NCBI GenBank assembly: GCA_029821255.1
Contig: JALGTS010000086.1
Location: forward strand, 1-5,662
Reading direction: 5' to 3'
Length of the DNA stretch: 5,662 nt
Origin: Candidatus Zipacnadia bacterium
GTDB lineage: Bacteria; Armatimonadota; Zipacnadia; Zipacnadales; Zipacnadaceae
The translations under genes and the position numbers were made by a program. Position 1 is the stretch's first letter. Every line of letters begins with the position of its first letter. Below the pieces are notes generated by a model. It was not told the origin of the DNA, searched no databases, and saw only the letters and a program-made list of their open reading frames with translations. Below, in pieces: positions 1 through 5,120 of the stretch.

Positions 1-125
1 ATCAGCATCGTCTAATTCCAAAATCAACAAGCGGGTTCTCTGCACCTCTCCGGCAAAAACTTCAATAGTGGAACAGATATCCCGACAAGCATGCAGAGCG
101 GTTCAGATACAACGGAGGTTAAGTT
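1..125 (+). other. Upstream leader, possibly the last codons of a preceding gene
   Basis: No complete gene is visible here. One + frame closes with a TAA at 13-15 and another with a TAG at 66-68. Either could be the tail of an upstream gene, but too little is present to choose. The rest is non-coding leader in front of the tail-protein gene, ending in a strong ribosome binding site (GGAGGT at 114-119, seven bases before the ATG at 126). I saw no convincing promoter or hairpin. If the region is a phage late operon, the promoter would lie further upstream. Confidence 0.4.
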
Positions 126-830
126 ATGGCCACACAGACTGAGCATTACGGATTGACAGCCGGTGTCGTCAGCGACGACTTCGTCCAGCCCGATCACCAG
201 AATAGAGTAGCCGAGACCCTTGACCGCGTGGTCGGTAATGTGGTCAGGCAGCTCATCAGCGCGGGGGTCTACAGTGGCTGGCTGATACAGGAGAGCAAAA
301 CCGTGTCCGCCGGTCAGGGGCTGGTGCAGGGCTGCTGGTGCACCACCTCCAGCGACCAGGCCATCACCGGTTTGCAGGATGACAACGTCAACTATGTCTT
401 TGCTGTGGCCAACGACCAATCACCGGATAAGGGTACGGTGGATTTCAGTGCGCAACTGAGCGCCACCGGCCCCAGTGGCGCGGTCTACTTAGGTAGCGTT
501 GAACTGGATAGCGACGGTGCCGTGGTAGAGATTGATAATACCAGCAGTGCGGATCGCGGCTGTTTCCCGCTGCTAACCAGGACAGTCGGCGGCAATGGCC
601 AAATTGAGGCAGTTCCCGGCGGCGGGCAGATCCACTTTGAAATAGATCACGGGGAGGCGGCCAACTTCCTGGTGCCAGGGGCAATAGAGTTTGAAGCCGT
701 CGGGGATAACTTTGAGATTGAACTGCATAAGACCTACCAGAAGGCGCAGTTTGAGGTGGTCGCCACTAACTCCAGCAGCTATCCGCGCGATCTTATCTAC
801 ACTTGGCAGCGGTGGGGTATCGCCGAGTGA
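126..830 (+). CDS. Putative phage tail-fibre / appendage-like structural protein
   Basis: A 234-residue protein with a strong Shine-Dalgarno (GGAGG, 114-118) seven bases before the ATG. The first 45 residues contain TEHYGL near the start, followed by a polar stretch and an amphipathic segment (about residues 25-45). This resembles the N-terminal attachment segment of many phage tail-fibre and baseplate-associated proteins, which often open with a TEHYGL-like phrase and a predicted helix. From about residue 48 to the end the chain is rich in Gly, Ser, Thr, Val and alternating hydrophobic residues, as in a beta-sandwich. There is no signal peptide or membrane segment, which fits a virion part assembled in the cytoplasm. 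Its stop overlaps the next gene by four bases, and a lysis cluster follows, the usual place for tail-tip genes. The family is not firmly recognised. An adhesin, a tail-assembly factor or a phage decoration protein are alternatives. Confidence 0.72.
   Translation: MATQTEHYGLTAGVVSDDFVQPDHQNRVAETLDRVVGNVVRQLISAGVYSGWLIQESKTVSAGQGLVQGCWCTTSSDQAITGLQDDNVNYVFAVANDQSPDKGTVDFSAQLSATGPSGAVYLGSVELDSDGAVVEIDNTSSADRGCFPLLTRTVGGNGQIEAVPGGGQIHFEIDHGEAANFLVPGAIEFEAVGDNFEIELHKTYQKAQFEVVATNSSSYPRDLIYTWQRWGIAE
811..817 (+). promoter_or_regulatory. Ribosome binding site deciding the GTG start of the glycosyltransferase
   Basis: GGTGGGG lies nine bases before the GTG at 827, inside the 3' end of the tail-protein gene. 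The GTG overlaps the TGA stop of that gene (GTGA, 827-830), a typical translational-coupling arrangement. The frame is also open from a TTG at 803, but that start has no comparable purine-rich site and would lengthen the overlap to 28 bases, so 827 is preferred. Confidence 0.5.
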
Positions 831-1879
831 ACGCTGTCCCCCAGCAGGTGGTCCTCCGCCACCGGTTTCAGGTCAGCGGCGGACCAGCGGTGGCGGAATT
901 CGTTACCGCCAAGCTGCCCCCTCCACCTACGCCGCTATGCAGCCCTGAACAGCTTGCGGCTGCCAGCAAACTGATCGTACGACGCGATGCCGGCCTGGGC
1001 GACTGTCTGATGATCCTGCCCACGCTGGCCGCAATTCGCCAGCGTTTCCCGCAGCTGGAGATAGTCTTCCAAGCTCCGGCGGAGTACACAGTCCTGCTGG
1101 AGGGCTTCGCGGAGGTGGACGAAGCAATCGCGCTGGATGAAACGCCAGCAGACCAAGCAAACGCTGAAACACTCATTGTTGACCTGAGTAACTATATGGA
1201 GCGGCATCCCCAGGCCTGGCACCAACCTCGCATTGACCTGGTGGGGACGGCCTTCGGCGTCGCGCCGCTGCCTCAGGCGGCAGCTTATCATCCTACACCG
1301 CAACTGCTGTCTCAGGCGGAAGAATGGCTCTGCACTCACGGCTGCCGGGCACCGGCGCGGATTGCCTTGGCCCTGCGCGGTATCTACGGCCACCGCAGTT
1401 GGCTGGTGCCCTACGTCTTTGAGGTAGCTAAGAAGCTAACGACGAAAGGCTACGATGTATTGATATTTGACGCTCATCCGCAGGCGCCGCGGTATGTGGA
1501 GACAGATGAGGCAAGAGGCGAGACGCCTGGCCCACCAAGAGTCGGAACAGTAGCGTGTGCATACGGCCTGGAGCTACCACTGGTAGCGGCTCTGTTAGCA
1601 AGTTGCGAGGCAGCGGTGGTGCCCGACAGCGGCTTGCTACATCTGGCGGCCTGCGTGGGGCTGCCGTTCGTGGCGATCTTCGGGGCAGTGCCGCCCAGGT
1701 TGCGCCTTAATTACTACAACAACTATCGCTGCCTAACTGCCCAGGGGAAGGTCCCGTGCGTGCCGTGCTGTGAGGGGCCCCAACATATCCGGTGTAGCTA
1801 CGAGTGCCTCTGGGAGATCACTCCGCGCATGGTGGAAGCTGCCCTGCACCAGTTGCTTGCTGAGAATAATTCCAATTAG
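827..1879 (+). CDS. Glycosyltransferase family 9 (heptosyltransferase-like) protein
   Basis: Predicted to transfer a sugar from an activated donor, with a GT-B fold of two Rossmann-like halves. From the GTG start it has 350 residues, close to the usual 330-360 of the family. The N-terminal half carries the GT9 signature AGLGDCLMILPTLAAIRQRFP from about residue 55, with Asp59 matching the conserved Asp of heptosyltransferases. The C-terminal half has the donor-site motif PDSGLLHLA (266-274, with Asp267 and His272), followed by GLPFVAIFG. A Cys-rich tail (Cys302, 311, 314, 315, 323 and 327) precedes the closing helix, as in many GT9 proteins. Residues 1-46 are an extra N-terminal piece ending in a Pro4 linker. 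No signal peptide or membrane span is seen, so the enzyme should be cytosolic. It is coupled to the tail-fibre-like gene, so particle glycosylation or host-surface modification is plausible. The family call is strong; donor and acceptor are unknown. Confidence 0.85.
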   Translation: MNAVPQQVVLRHRFQVSGGPAVAEFVTAKLPPPPTPLCSPEQLAAASKLIVRRDAGLGDCLMILPTLAAIRQRFPQLEIVFQAPAEYTVLLEGFAEVDEAIALDETPADQANAETLIVDLSNYMERHPQAWHQPRIDLVGTAFGVAPLPQAAAYHPTPQLLSQAEEWLCTHGCRAPARIALALRGIYGHRSWLVPYVFEVAKKLTTKGYDVLIFDAHPQAPRYVETDEARGETPGPPRVGTVACAYGLELPLVAALLASCEAAVVPDSGLLHLAACVGLPFVAIFGAVPPRLRLNYYNNYRCLTAQGKVPCVPCCEGPQHIRCSYECLWEITPRMVEAALHQLLAENNSN

Positions 1880-1895
1880 CCAACGTTAGCCAACG
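1876..1895 (+). repeat. Perfect 10-base tandem duplication across the glycosyltransferase stop codon
   Basis: TTAGCCAACG occurs twice head to tail at 1876-1885 and 1886-1895. The first copy contains the TAG stop (1877-1879) of the glycosyltransferase gene. It looks like a replication-slippage duplication. It lengthens the short gap to the next gene and changes no reading frame. Confidence 0.8.
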
Positions 1896-1916
1896 CCATT
1901 GGCCAGCCGATGATTG

Positions 1917-2252
1917 ATGATGGAGATATCCTGCTACCAGCTAATTCACTCGCTCGCCAGCTCGGTAGATAGCGGGTGGTTAAGCTACACGCTGGCCGGG
2001 GTGCTGGGCGCCTTAGTAAATATAGCTCTGGAGGGTCGCCCGCTGGTACTACCACAAATGAAAGGCCATGCGCTATATTTGGGCTTCGTTGGCAATCTGA
2101 TCGTTTGCATCACTGTGGCCTTCATCATTAACGGCAGCTTTCCGAGGGCCTTTTTTGCCGCCCTCATTGGAACTTGCATCCTCCGCAAACTAAAGACGAA
2201 GCTGGAACAAGCCTTTGCTGAGGAGATAGATAAACTACACCTGGAGGAATGA
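1917..2252 (+). CDS. Small membrane protein, holin-like, unknown family
   Basis: A protein of about 111 residues with hydrophobic segments at roughly 20-39 and 52-72, a third weaker one at 76-91, and then a charged amphipathic C-terminal helix (RKLKTKLEQAFAEEIDKL). Small size, two to three spans and a charged cytosolic tail are typical of phage holins and antiholins, and the neighbours support a lysis role. The pattern of a Gly/Ala-rich first span, a GxxLVLPxxKG-like loop and then a YLGF segment loosely recalls the small DUF4257-type membrane proteins, but I cannot confirm this. The start is uncertain. An in-frame TGA at 1911-1913 limits it to TTG 1914, ATG 1917 or ATG 1920, and none has a recognisable Shine-Dalgarno site. 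Translation may depend on re-initiation after the upstream gene, which would keep expression low. The function is inferred only from topology and context. Confidence 0.65.
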   Translation: MMEISCYQLIHSLASSVDSGWLSYTLAGVLGALVNIALEGRPLVLPQMKGHALYLGFVGNLIVCITVAFIINGSFPRAFFAALIGTCILRKLKTKLEQAFAEEIDKLHLEE

Positions 2253-2255
2253 CCG

Positions 2256-2618
2256 ATGACCGCCACCGCCCTCATAGTCAGTGTTGCTGATGCCAGCTTT
2301 TTTGTTTGTGCACTACTTACCTGGCGGGCTCTGTACCAGCAAAGCACCAACCGGCCTGGGCAAATAGTGCTGTGGCTGCTGGTGGCCCTGCGCGGCGGAG
2401 AATTAGTCAATCGTATCCCTCTGGGAATGGTTCCGGCCAGCCGCGAGACCTGGCTGCTGACCACAGCCTTCAGCTTCCTGCTGATTTATGCCATCTACCA
2501 GATGGGCAGGCTGCTCCTCACCGTACGCAACCGCCAGGCCACCCATCAGCACAGTATACCCCGGAGGCTGCTGCAATTAGCCAGCTACCCTGGACGACCC
2601 CGCCACCGCGAGCTGTAA
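2256..2618 (+). CDS. Small membrane protein of unknown function in the lysis cluster
   Basis: A 120-residue protein with a good ribosome binding site (GGAGGA, 2243-2248) placed inside the last codons of the preceding gene. The ATG lies three bases after that gene's stop, so the two are probably made together. Hydrophobic segments are seen at about residues 3-25, 36-46 (short) and 65-90, followed by a basic, Arg/His/Pro-rich tail of about 30 residues that should sit in the cytoplasm. No catalytic or family motif was recognised. Position between a holin-like protein and an LLH-type holin suggests an accessory holin or an antiholin, but this is inference from context. An overlapping +2 frame is also open (2306-2641). 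It is less likely to be real because it has no ribosome binding site and its Pro/Arg/Gln-rich product looks like a frame shadow. Confidence 0.62.
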   Translation: MTATALIVSVADASFFVCALLTWRALYQQSTNRPGQIVLWLLVALRGGELVNRIPLGMVPASRETWLLTTAFSFLLIYAIYQMGRLLLTVRNRQATHQHSIPRRLLQLASYPGRPRHREL

Positions 2619-2674
2619 GCACTCCTCGCAACCCCAATTAGAAAACAAAACAACCGAATGAGGAGGTTTTAAAG

Positions 2675-2974
2675 ATGCTTGAGGCAGTGTCTTTTTCACT
2701 GAAGAACTTGTTGCTGCCCGGAGTGGTGACCATCATCGTCGGGTTCTTATGCAGCCTGGTGCGGCTGTATATTCAGCAGATTAAAGATGAGCGGCTGCGC
2801 CAATTTCTGCAGCGGCTGGTGGAGGCCGCCGAGCAGATCTACGGCTCCGGCCAAGGCCCAGCGAAATATGAATATGTCGTCCGCCAGGCGCAGCGCCAAG
2901 GCCAGCAGGTAAGCCGGGCTGATATTGAAGCAGCCGTCTTTCGTACCAACCCCAAACCGAAAAGAGCTGTATAA
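2675..2974 (+). CDS. Phage holin, LLH family (superfamily 6)
   Basis: A 99-residue protein expected to form the inner-membrane lesion that lets the endolysin reach the wall. It has one N-terminal membrane span (about residues 11-34), then an amphipathic helix with alternating charges (35-56). Next comes AAEQIYGSGQGPAKYEYV (51-68), which matches the AAEQ-(Y/F)-G...G-K-Y-V pattern of the LLH holins of Firmicute phages. The C-terminal RADIEAAVFRTN (81-92) matches the closing helix of that family. Length is typical (90-130). The start is secure, with AGGAGGT at 2661-2667 seven bases before the ATG, the strongest translation signal in the cluster. It overlaps neither neighbour, and an A-rich 56-base gap precedes it. 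I see no second start that would make a dual holin/antiholin. Confidence 0.8.
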   Translation: MLEAVSFSLKNLLLPGVVTIIVGFLCSLVRLYIQQIKDERLRQFLQRLVEAAEQIYGSGQGPAKYEYVVRQAQRQGQQVSRADIEAAVFRTNPKPKRAV

Positions 2975-2976
2975 CA

Positions 2977-3342
2977 ATGTTTAAGTATCTCACCATAATT
3001 GTGCTCATACTCACGCTGTGTTCGGTCGGCTGGGCCGGCAGTATTCTACGCGAAGCCTCAGAGGCCGTTACCGAGACCGTCGAGCTGTCGCTGCTCAGTG
3101 GGACCGTCGGCTGGGGAGCCGGCGCCTATTGGCCATTGTATGAGGTGGAGAAACTCCAGACCTCTTTTGGGCCATTTGTCGCATTCGGCAGCCAAGTAGT
3201 GGCCGCCGGAGTGGGGGCTAAGTTGGCCGTGCAGATCCCCATGCTGGACAACTACATTGACTTTCTCGCGGCCGGCGGAGCCTATCATGACGATGATCTC
3301 ACCTTTGAATTGTGGGTCGGTAAGACCATTCCCTTGAAGTAA
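2977..3342 (+). CDS. Small exported protein of unknown function in the lysis cluster
   Basis: A 121-residue protein whose ATG lies two bases after the holin stop. The site before it is weak (AAAGAG, 2961-2966), so it is probably translated by coupling to the holin. The N-terminus is a clear signal peptide: a Lys at residue 3, a hydrophobic core at 4-17, and a likely cleavage after GWA at residue 20. Cys15 is not in a lipobox. The mature part is Gly/Ala/Val-rich with alternating hydrophobic residues (about 62-121) that suggest four or more beta strands, ending in ELWVGKTIPLK. I do not recognise the family. Small exported proteins next to holin and endolysin genes may help disrupt the envelope, like spanins, but no coiled coil or lipobox is present to support that. 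A secreted decoy or envelope-binding protein is equally possible. Confidence 0.6.
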   Translation: MFKYLTIIVLILTLCSVGWAGSILREASEAVTETVELSLLSGTVGWGAGAYWPLYEVEKLQTSFGPFVAFGSQVVAAGVGAKLAVQIPMLDNYIDFLAAGGAYHDDDLTFELWVGKTIPLK

Positions 3343-3383
3343 CAGCAGGACAACGGCAGCATAGCGACAGCAGAACGGCAGCA
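3342..3383 (+). repeat. Imperfect direct repeat between the exported-protein and endolysin genes
   Basis: ACAGCAGGACAACGGCAGCA at 3342-3361 recurs as ACAGCAGAACGGCAGCA at 3367-3383. The two copies share both ends and differ by three bases in the middle, and their starts lie 25 bases apart. The stretch is rich in CAG/CAA and lies in the 79-base gap before the endolysin. It is most simply an old tandem duplication that has begun to decay. Confidence 0.6.
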
Positions 3384-3421
3384 ACAACACGCTGGCCCAA
3401 CGGGCGAGGAGGTCTCAGAAA

Positions 3422-4171
3422 ATGCCAACTGCCCCGGAGAAATTTAGGCCAGAGGAACGACAAGTGACCCTCTCGGAGTGCATACAGCACATCTGGCAAG
3501 TGCCTATGAAGCGGCGCATCTCTGAGGTCATCGTCCACCACACCTGGCGGCCGACTGCCGCCGATTATCGTGGCCTGAGCACTGTCCGCGCAGTACGACG
3601 CTATCATATGCAGCAGCGAGGCTGGTCGGATAACGGCTACCATATTATGATCGGCCCCAGCGGCGATATCTTTCTATGCCGGCCGCTGAACCGCGCCGGC
3701 GCGCACTGCCGCGGTCACAATCAATATTCAATCGGACTGGCCTACATCGCTGATTTTGACAGCGAGAACCCCGCCGACTATCCGGGTGTAGCCGTCGGCC
3801 AGCAGGTTGTTGCGGCCCTGATAGACCGCTTCGAGCTTACTCCCGAACAGATCCACTTTCATCGCGAATATGCCAATAAGACCTGTCCAGGGACACGCCT
3901 GCGCCTGGACGAGTACCGCTATCAGGTGAAACTACTGATGTCCGAGTACACTGATAACATCAAGGTAGTGCTGCTGCCCGGCAGCCAGGTCATCCCCTGC
4001 CGCCCCCGCCTGGAAGACGGCACCACCCGCGTAGACCTGCGTCCTTTAGCCACCGCTCTGGACTGCGAAGTCTACGATCATATCGCCGATCAGGGGAAGG
4101 TCTACCTGAGACCGAAGGTGCATATTCCGACCGCCCCGCAGGCGCCTCATAATTCCCCCTTGTCGCACTGA
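3422..4171 (+). CDS. Endolysin: N-acetylmuramoyl-L-alanine amidase (Amidase_2/PGRP) with C-terminal CuAO-N1-like domain
   Basis: A 249-residue zinc amidase predicted to cut the bond between muramic acid and the L-Ala of the stem peptide. Residues about 33-172 are an Amidase_2/PGRP domain. VHHT provides His39, HFHREYANKTCPG provides His147 and Cys155 as the other zinc ligands, and Tyr73 (GYHIMIGPSGDIF) and Lys153 match the catalytic Tyr and Lys of T7 lysozyme. Residues 180-232 (IKVVLLPG, then TTRVDLRPLATALDCEV) follow the GRTYVPLRALAEALG pattern of the copper-amine-oxidase-N1 domain, which in Firmicutes serves as a wall or surface module. The last 16 residues are Pro/His-rich and unstructured. 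There is no signal peptide, so release needs the upstream holin. GAGGAGGT at 3406-3413 lies eight bases before the ATG. No terminator follows, and the 3' end contains the -35 box of the next gene. Confidence 0.92.
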   Translation: MPTAPEKFRPEERQVTLSECIQHIWQVPMKRRISEVIVHHTWRPTAADYRGLSTVRAVRRYHMQQRGWSDNGYHIMIGPSGDIFLCRPLNRAGAHCRGHNQYSIGLAYIADFDSENPADYPGVAVGQQVVAALIDRFELTPEQIHFHREYANKTCPGTRLRLDEYRYQVKLLMSEYTDNIKVVLLPGSQVIPCRPRLEDGTTRVDLRPLATALDCEVYDHIADQGKVYLRPKVHIPTAPQAPHNSPLSH

Positions 4172-4188
4172 GCTGAACCTGCTATAAT
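4160..4188 (+). promoter_or_regulatory. Sigma-A promoter of the universal stress gene, overlapping the endolysin 3' end
   Basis: TTGTCG (4160-4165) and TATAAT (4183-4188) are separated by exactly 17 bases, and a TG one base before the -10 box makes it an extended -10 (TGCTATAAT). Transcription should begin near 4194-4196. The -35 box lies within the last Leu-Ser codons of the endolysin. This gives the stress gene its own transcript, separate from phage late transcription. Confidence 0.78.
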
Positions 4189-4189
4189 T

Positions 4190-4208
4190 CGCCTCACATT
4201 TGGAGGCG
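4190..4208 (+). promoter_or_regulatory. Small inverted repeat over the usp ribosome binding site
   Basis: CGCCTC (4190-4195) pairs with GAGGCG (4203-4208) around a seven-base loop. The 3' arm contains most of the only Shine-Dalgarno site (GGAGG, 4202-4206) of the stress gene. The predicted transcription start falls at the end of the 5' arm, so the hairpin would form only in read-through transcripts from the phage side. In those it could hide the ribosome site. It could instead be a DNA operator just downstream of the -10 box. Confidence 0.35.
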
Positions 4209-4220
4209 GACTGAGCAGAT

Positions 4221-5051
4221 ATGATTAAGAATATTTTGGTTGGCTATGATGATTCGCGTCCGGCGCAGGTGGCACTGGCGCAGGCTATTGACCTGGCCAA
4301 GGCTACCTCGGGGCGCGTAGGGCTGGTGGTGGTAAGAACTGACGAAGGGCCTGCCCCAGAGCCGGAGTTAGCCGCCGAACCTGACATCGTGGAGATGGTT
4401 GATGTCGGAGTAGATCAGGAGGAGCTGGGAACCGAATCAGCAAGCACACCGCCATTTGTGGACCAGGCCCGCACCAAGCTGATTGCTGCGGACGTCGGGG
4501 GCACCATTCGCGTGGTCAACGGTGGGCAACCCGCAACCGGCCTGCGGGAAGAGGCCGGTCTGGCTGACATGCTGGTGGTGGGGCGCAGCAGGGCGCACGG
4601 TGGCGGGCAAATCGGGCGTACTATTCATCGCCTGTTAAAAAGCCCCCTGCCTTGCCCACTGCTGATCTGCGCAAGCCAGTATCTACCCATTACCTCGCTG
4701 CTACTGGTCTATTGGTCCGGCCAGGGCGGTGGCCGAGCTGTTTCGCTAGCCGGCGAGTTAGCAGCGACGCTAAATATTAATCTCAATACAGTCGTGAGCG
4801 GTCATGGGCGTCGGCCCCCTCGCCGGGAGCGCATGCGAGTTGAATCAGCGCTGTTGGCCTACCACACCGAAGGCGAAGTCATAGCCACCACCGAAGACCC
4901 CACTGAGGCCGTGCTTACGGCAGGCTTGCAATACAATTCTCCCCTCTTAATAATCCCCCAACCCTCTCGCCCACACTGGCCATGGCAACTGGCCCCCTTG
5001 TACTCCTCGGCGTTGGAACTGCCTGATACTCTGTTACTAATAGTCCCCTGA
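4221..5051 (+). CDS. Tandem universal stress protein (two UspA-like domains)
   Basis: A 276-residue cytosolic protein of the Usp family, usually linked to survival under starvation or other stress. Domain 1 (about residues 1-152) begins MIKNILVGYDDS, the classic first strand with its acidic loop, has a helix that follows, and ends in ADMLVVGRSRAHGGGQIGRTIHRLL and CPLLIC. Domain 2 (about 157-276) starts SLLLVYWSG and is degenerate, lacking a glycine-rich loop, but its strands and final LLLIVP are consistent with a second Usp fold. In domain 1 the usual G-2x-G-9x-G-S/T nucleotide loop is altered: Arg124 stands where the second Gly is expected. ATP binding is therefore doubtful. Residues 41-80 are an acidic, Pro-rich insertion. 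The Shine-Dalgarno GGAGG lies 14 bases before the ATG, a long gap, but an in-frame TGA at 4212 excludes an earlier start. It has its own promoter and stands apart from the phage genes. Confidence 0.82.
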   Translation: MIKNILVGYDDSRPAQVALAQAIDLAKATSGRVGLVVVRTDEGPAPEPELAAEPDIVEMVDVGVDQEELGTESASTPPFVDQARTKLIAADVGGTIRVVNGGQPATGLREEAGLADMLVVGRSRAHGGGQIGRTIHRLLKSPLPCPLLICASQYLPITSLLLVYWSGQGGGRAVSLAGELAATLNINLNTVVSGHGRRPPRRERMRVESALLAYHTEGEVIATTEDPTEAVLTAGLQYNSPLLIIPQPSRPHWPWQLAPLYSSALELPDTLLLIVP

Positions 5052-5060
5052 ATCCGCTCC

Positions 5061-5076
5061 TGCGTCAATTGACACA
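5061..5076 (+). promoter_or_regulatory. Palindrome over the -35 box, candidate operator of the htpX-like gene
   Basis: TGCGTCAATTGACACA is an inverted repeat with one mismatched pair (C5063/A5074) and a perfect ten-base core, GTCAATTGAC (5064-5073). It covers the -35 box TTGACA (5069-5074). A dimeric repressor bound here would block RNA polymerase. No T-run follows, so it is not a terminator. Which regulator would bind is unknown. Confidence 0.45.
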
Positions 5077-5097
5077 GCCCTATTCCCCTCGTATACT
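5069..5097 (+). promoter_or_regulatory. Sigma-A promoter of the htpX-like gene
   Basis: A perfect -35 box TTGACA (5069-5074) is followed after 17 bases by TATACT (5092-5097), one base from the consensus -10. Transcription should start near 5103-5105, giving a leader of about 30 bases that holds the AGGAGG ribosome site. This is the best promoter in the window. Confidence 0.85.
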
Positions 5098-5120
5098 TCC
5101 CTTGATACAAGTTAGCGCAC

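Noticed and set aside
24..419. Open reading frame of 131 residues on the - strand
   Set aside because: It mostly lies opposite the tail-protein gene, which has a strong ribosome site and a phage-like sequence. The - strand product shows no recognisable family.
691..948. Overlapping + strand frame of 85 residues
   Set aside because: It straddles the end of the tail gene and the start of the glycosyltransferase, is Arg/Pro-rich, and lacks a ribosome site.
935..1393. Long - strand open frame inside the glycosyltransferase
   Set aside because: It is a shadow of a GC-rich gene whose + strand product carries clear GT9 motifs.
1516..1528. AGGCG-AGA-CGCCT inverted repeat
   Set aside because: A five-base stem inside the glycosyltransferase coding region with no T-run. 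It would be expected by chance in GC-rich DNA.
2306..2641. Alternative + frame of 111 residues over the second membrane protein
   Set aside because: The Pro/Arg/Gln-rich product has no membrane span or family motif and no ribosome site. The competing frame has both a good ribosome site and hydrophobic spans.
3343..3445. In-frame open stretch after the stop of the exported protein, suggesting a longer ancestral gene
   Set aside because: It is low-complexity and CAG-rich, runs into the endolysin start, and shows no relation to the upstream protein. Chance is enough to explain it.
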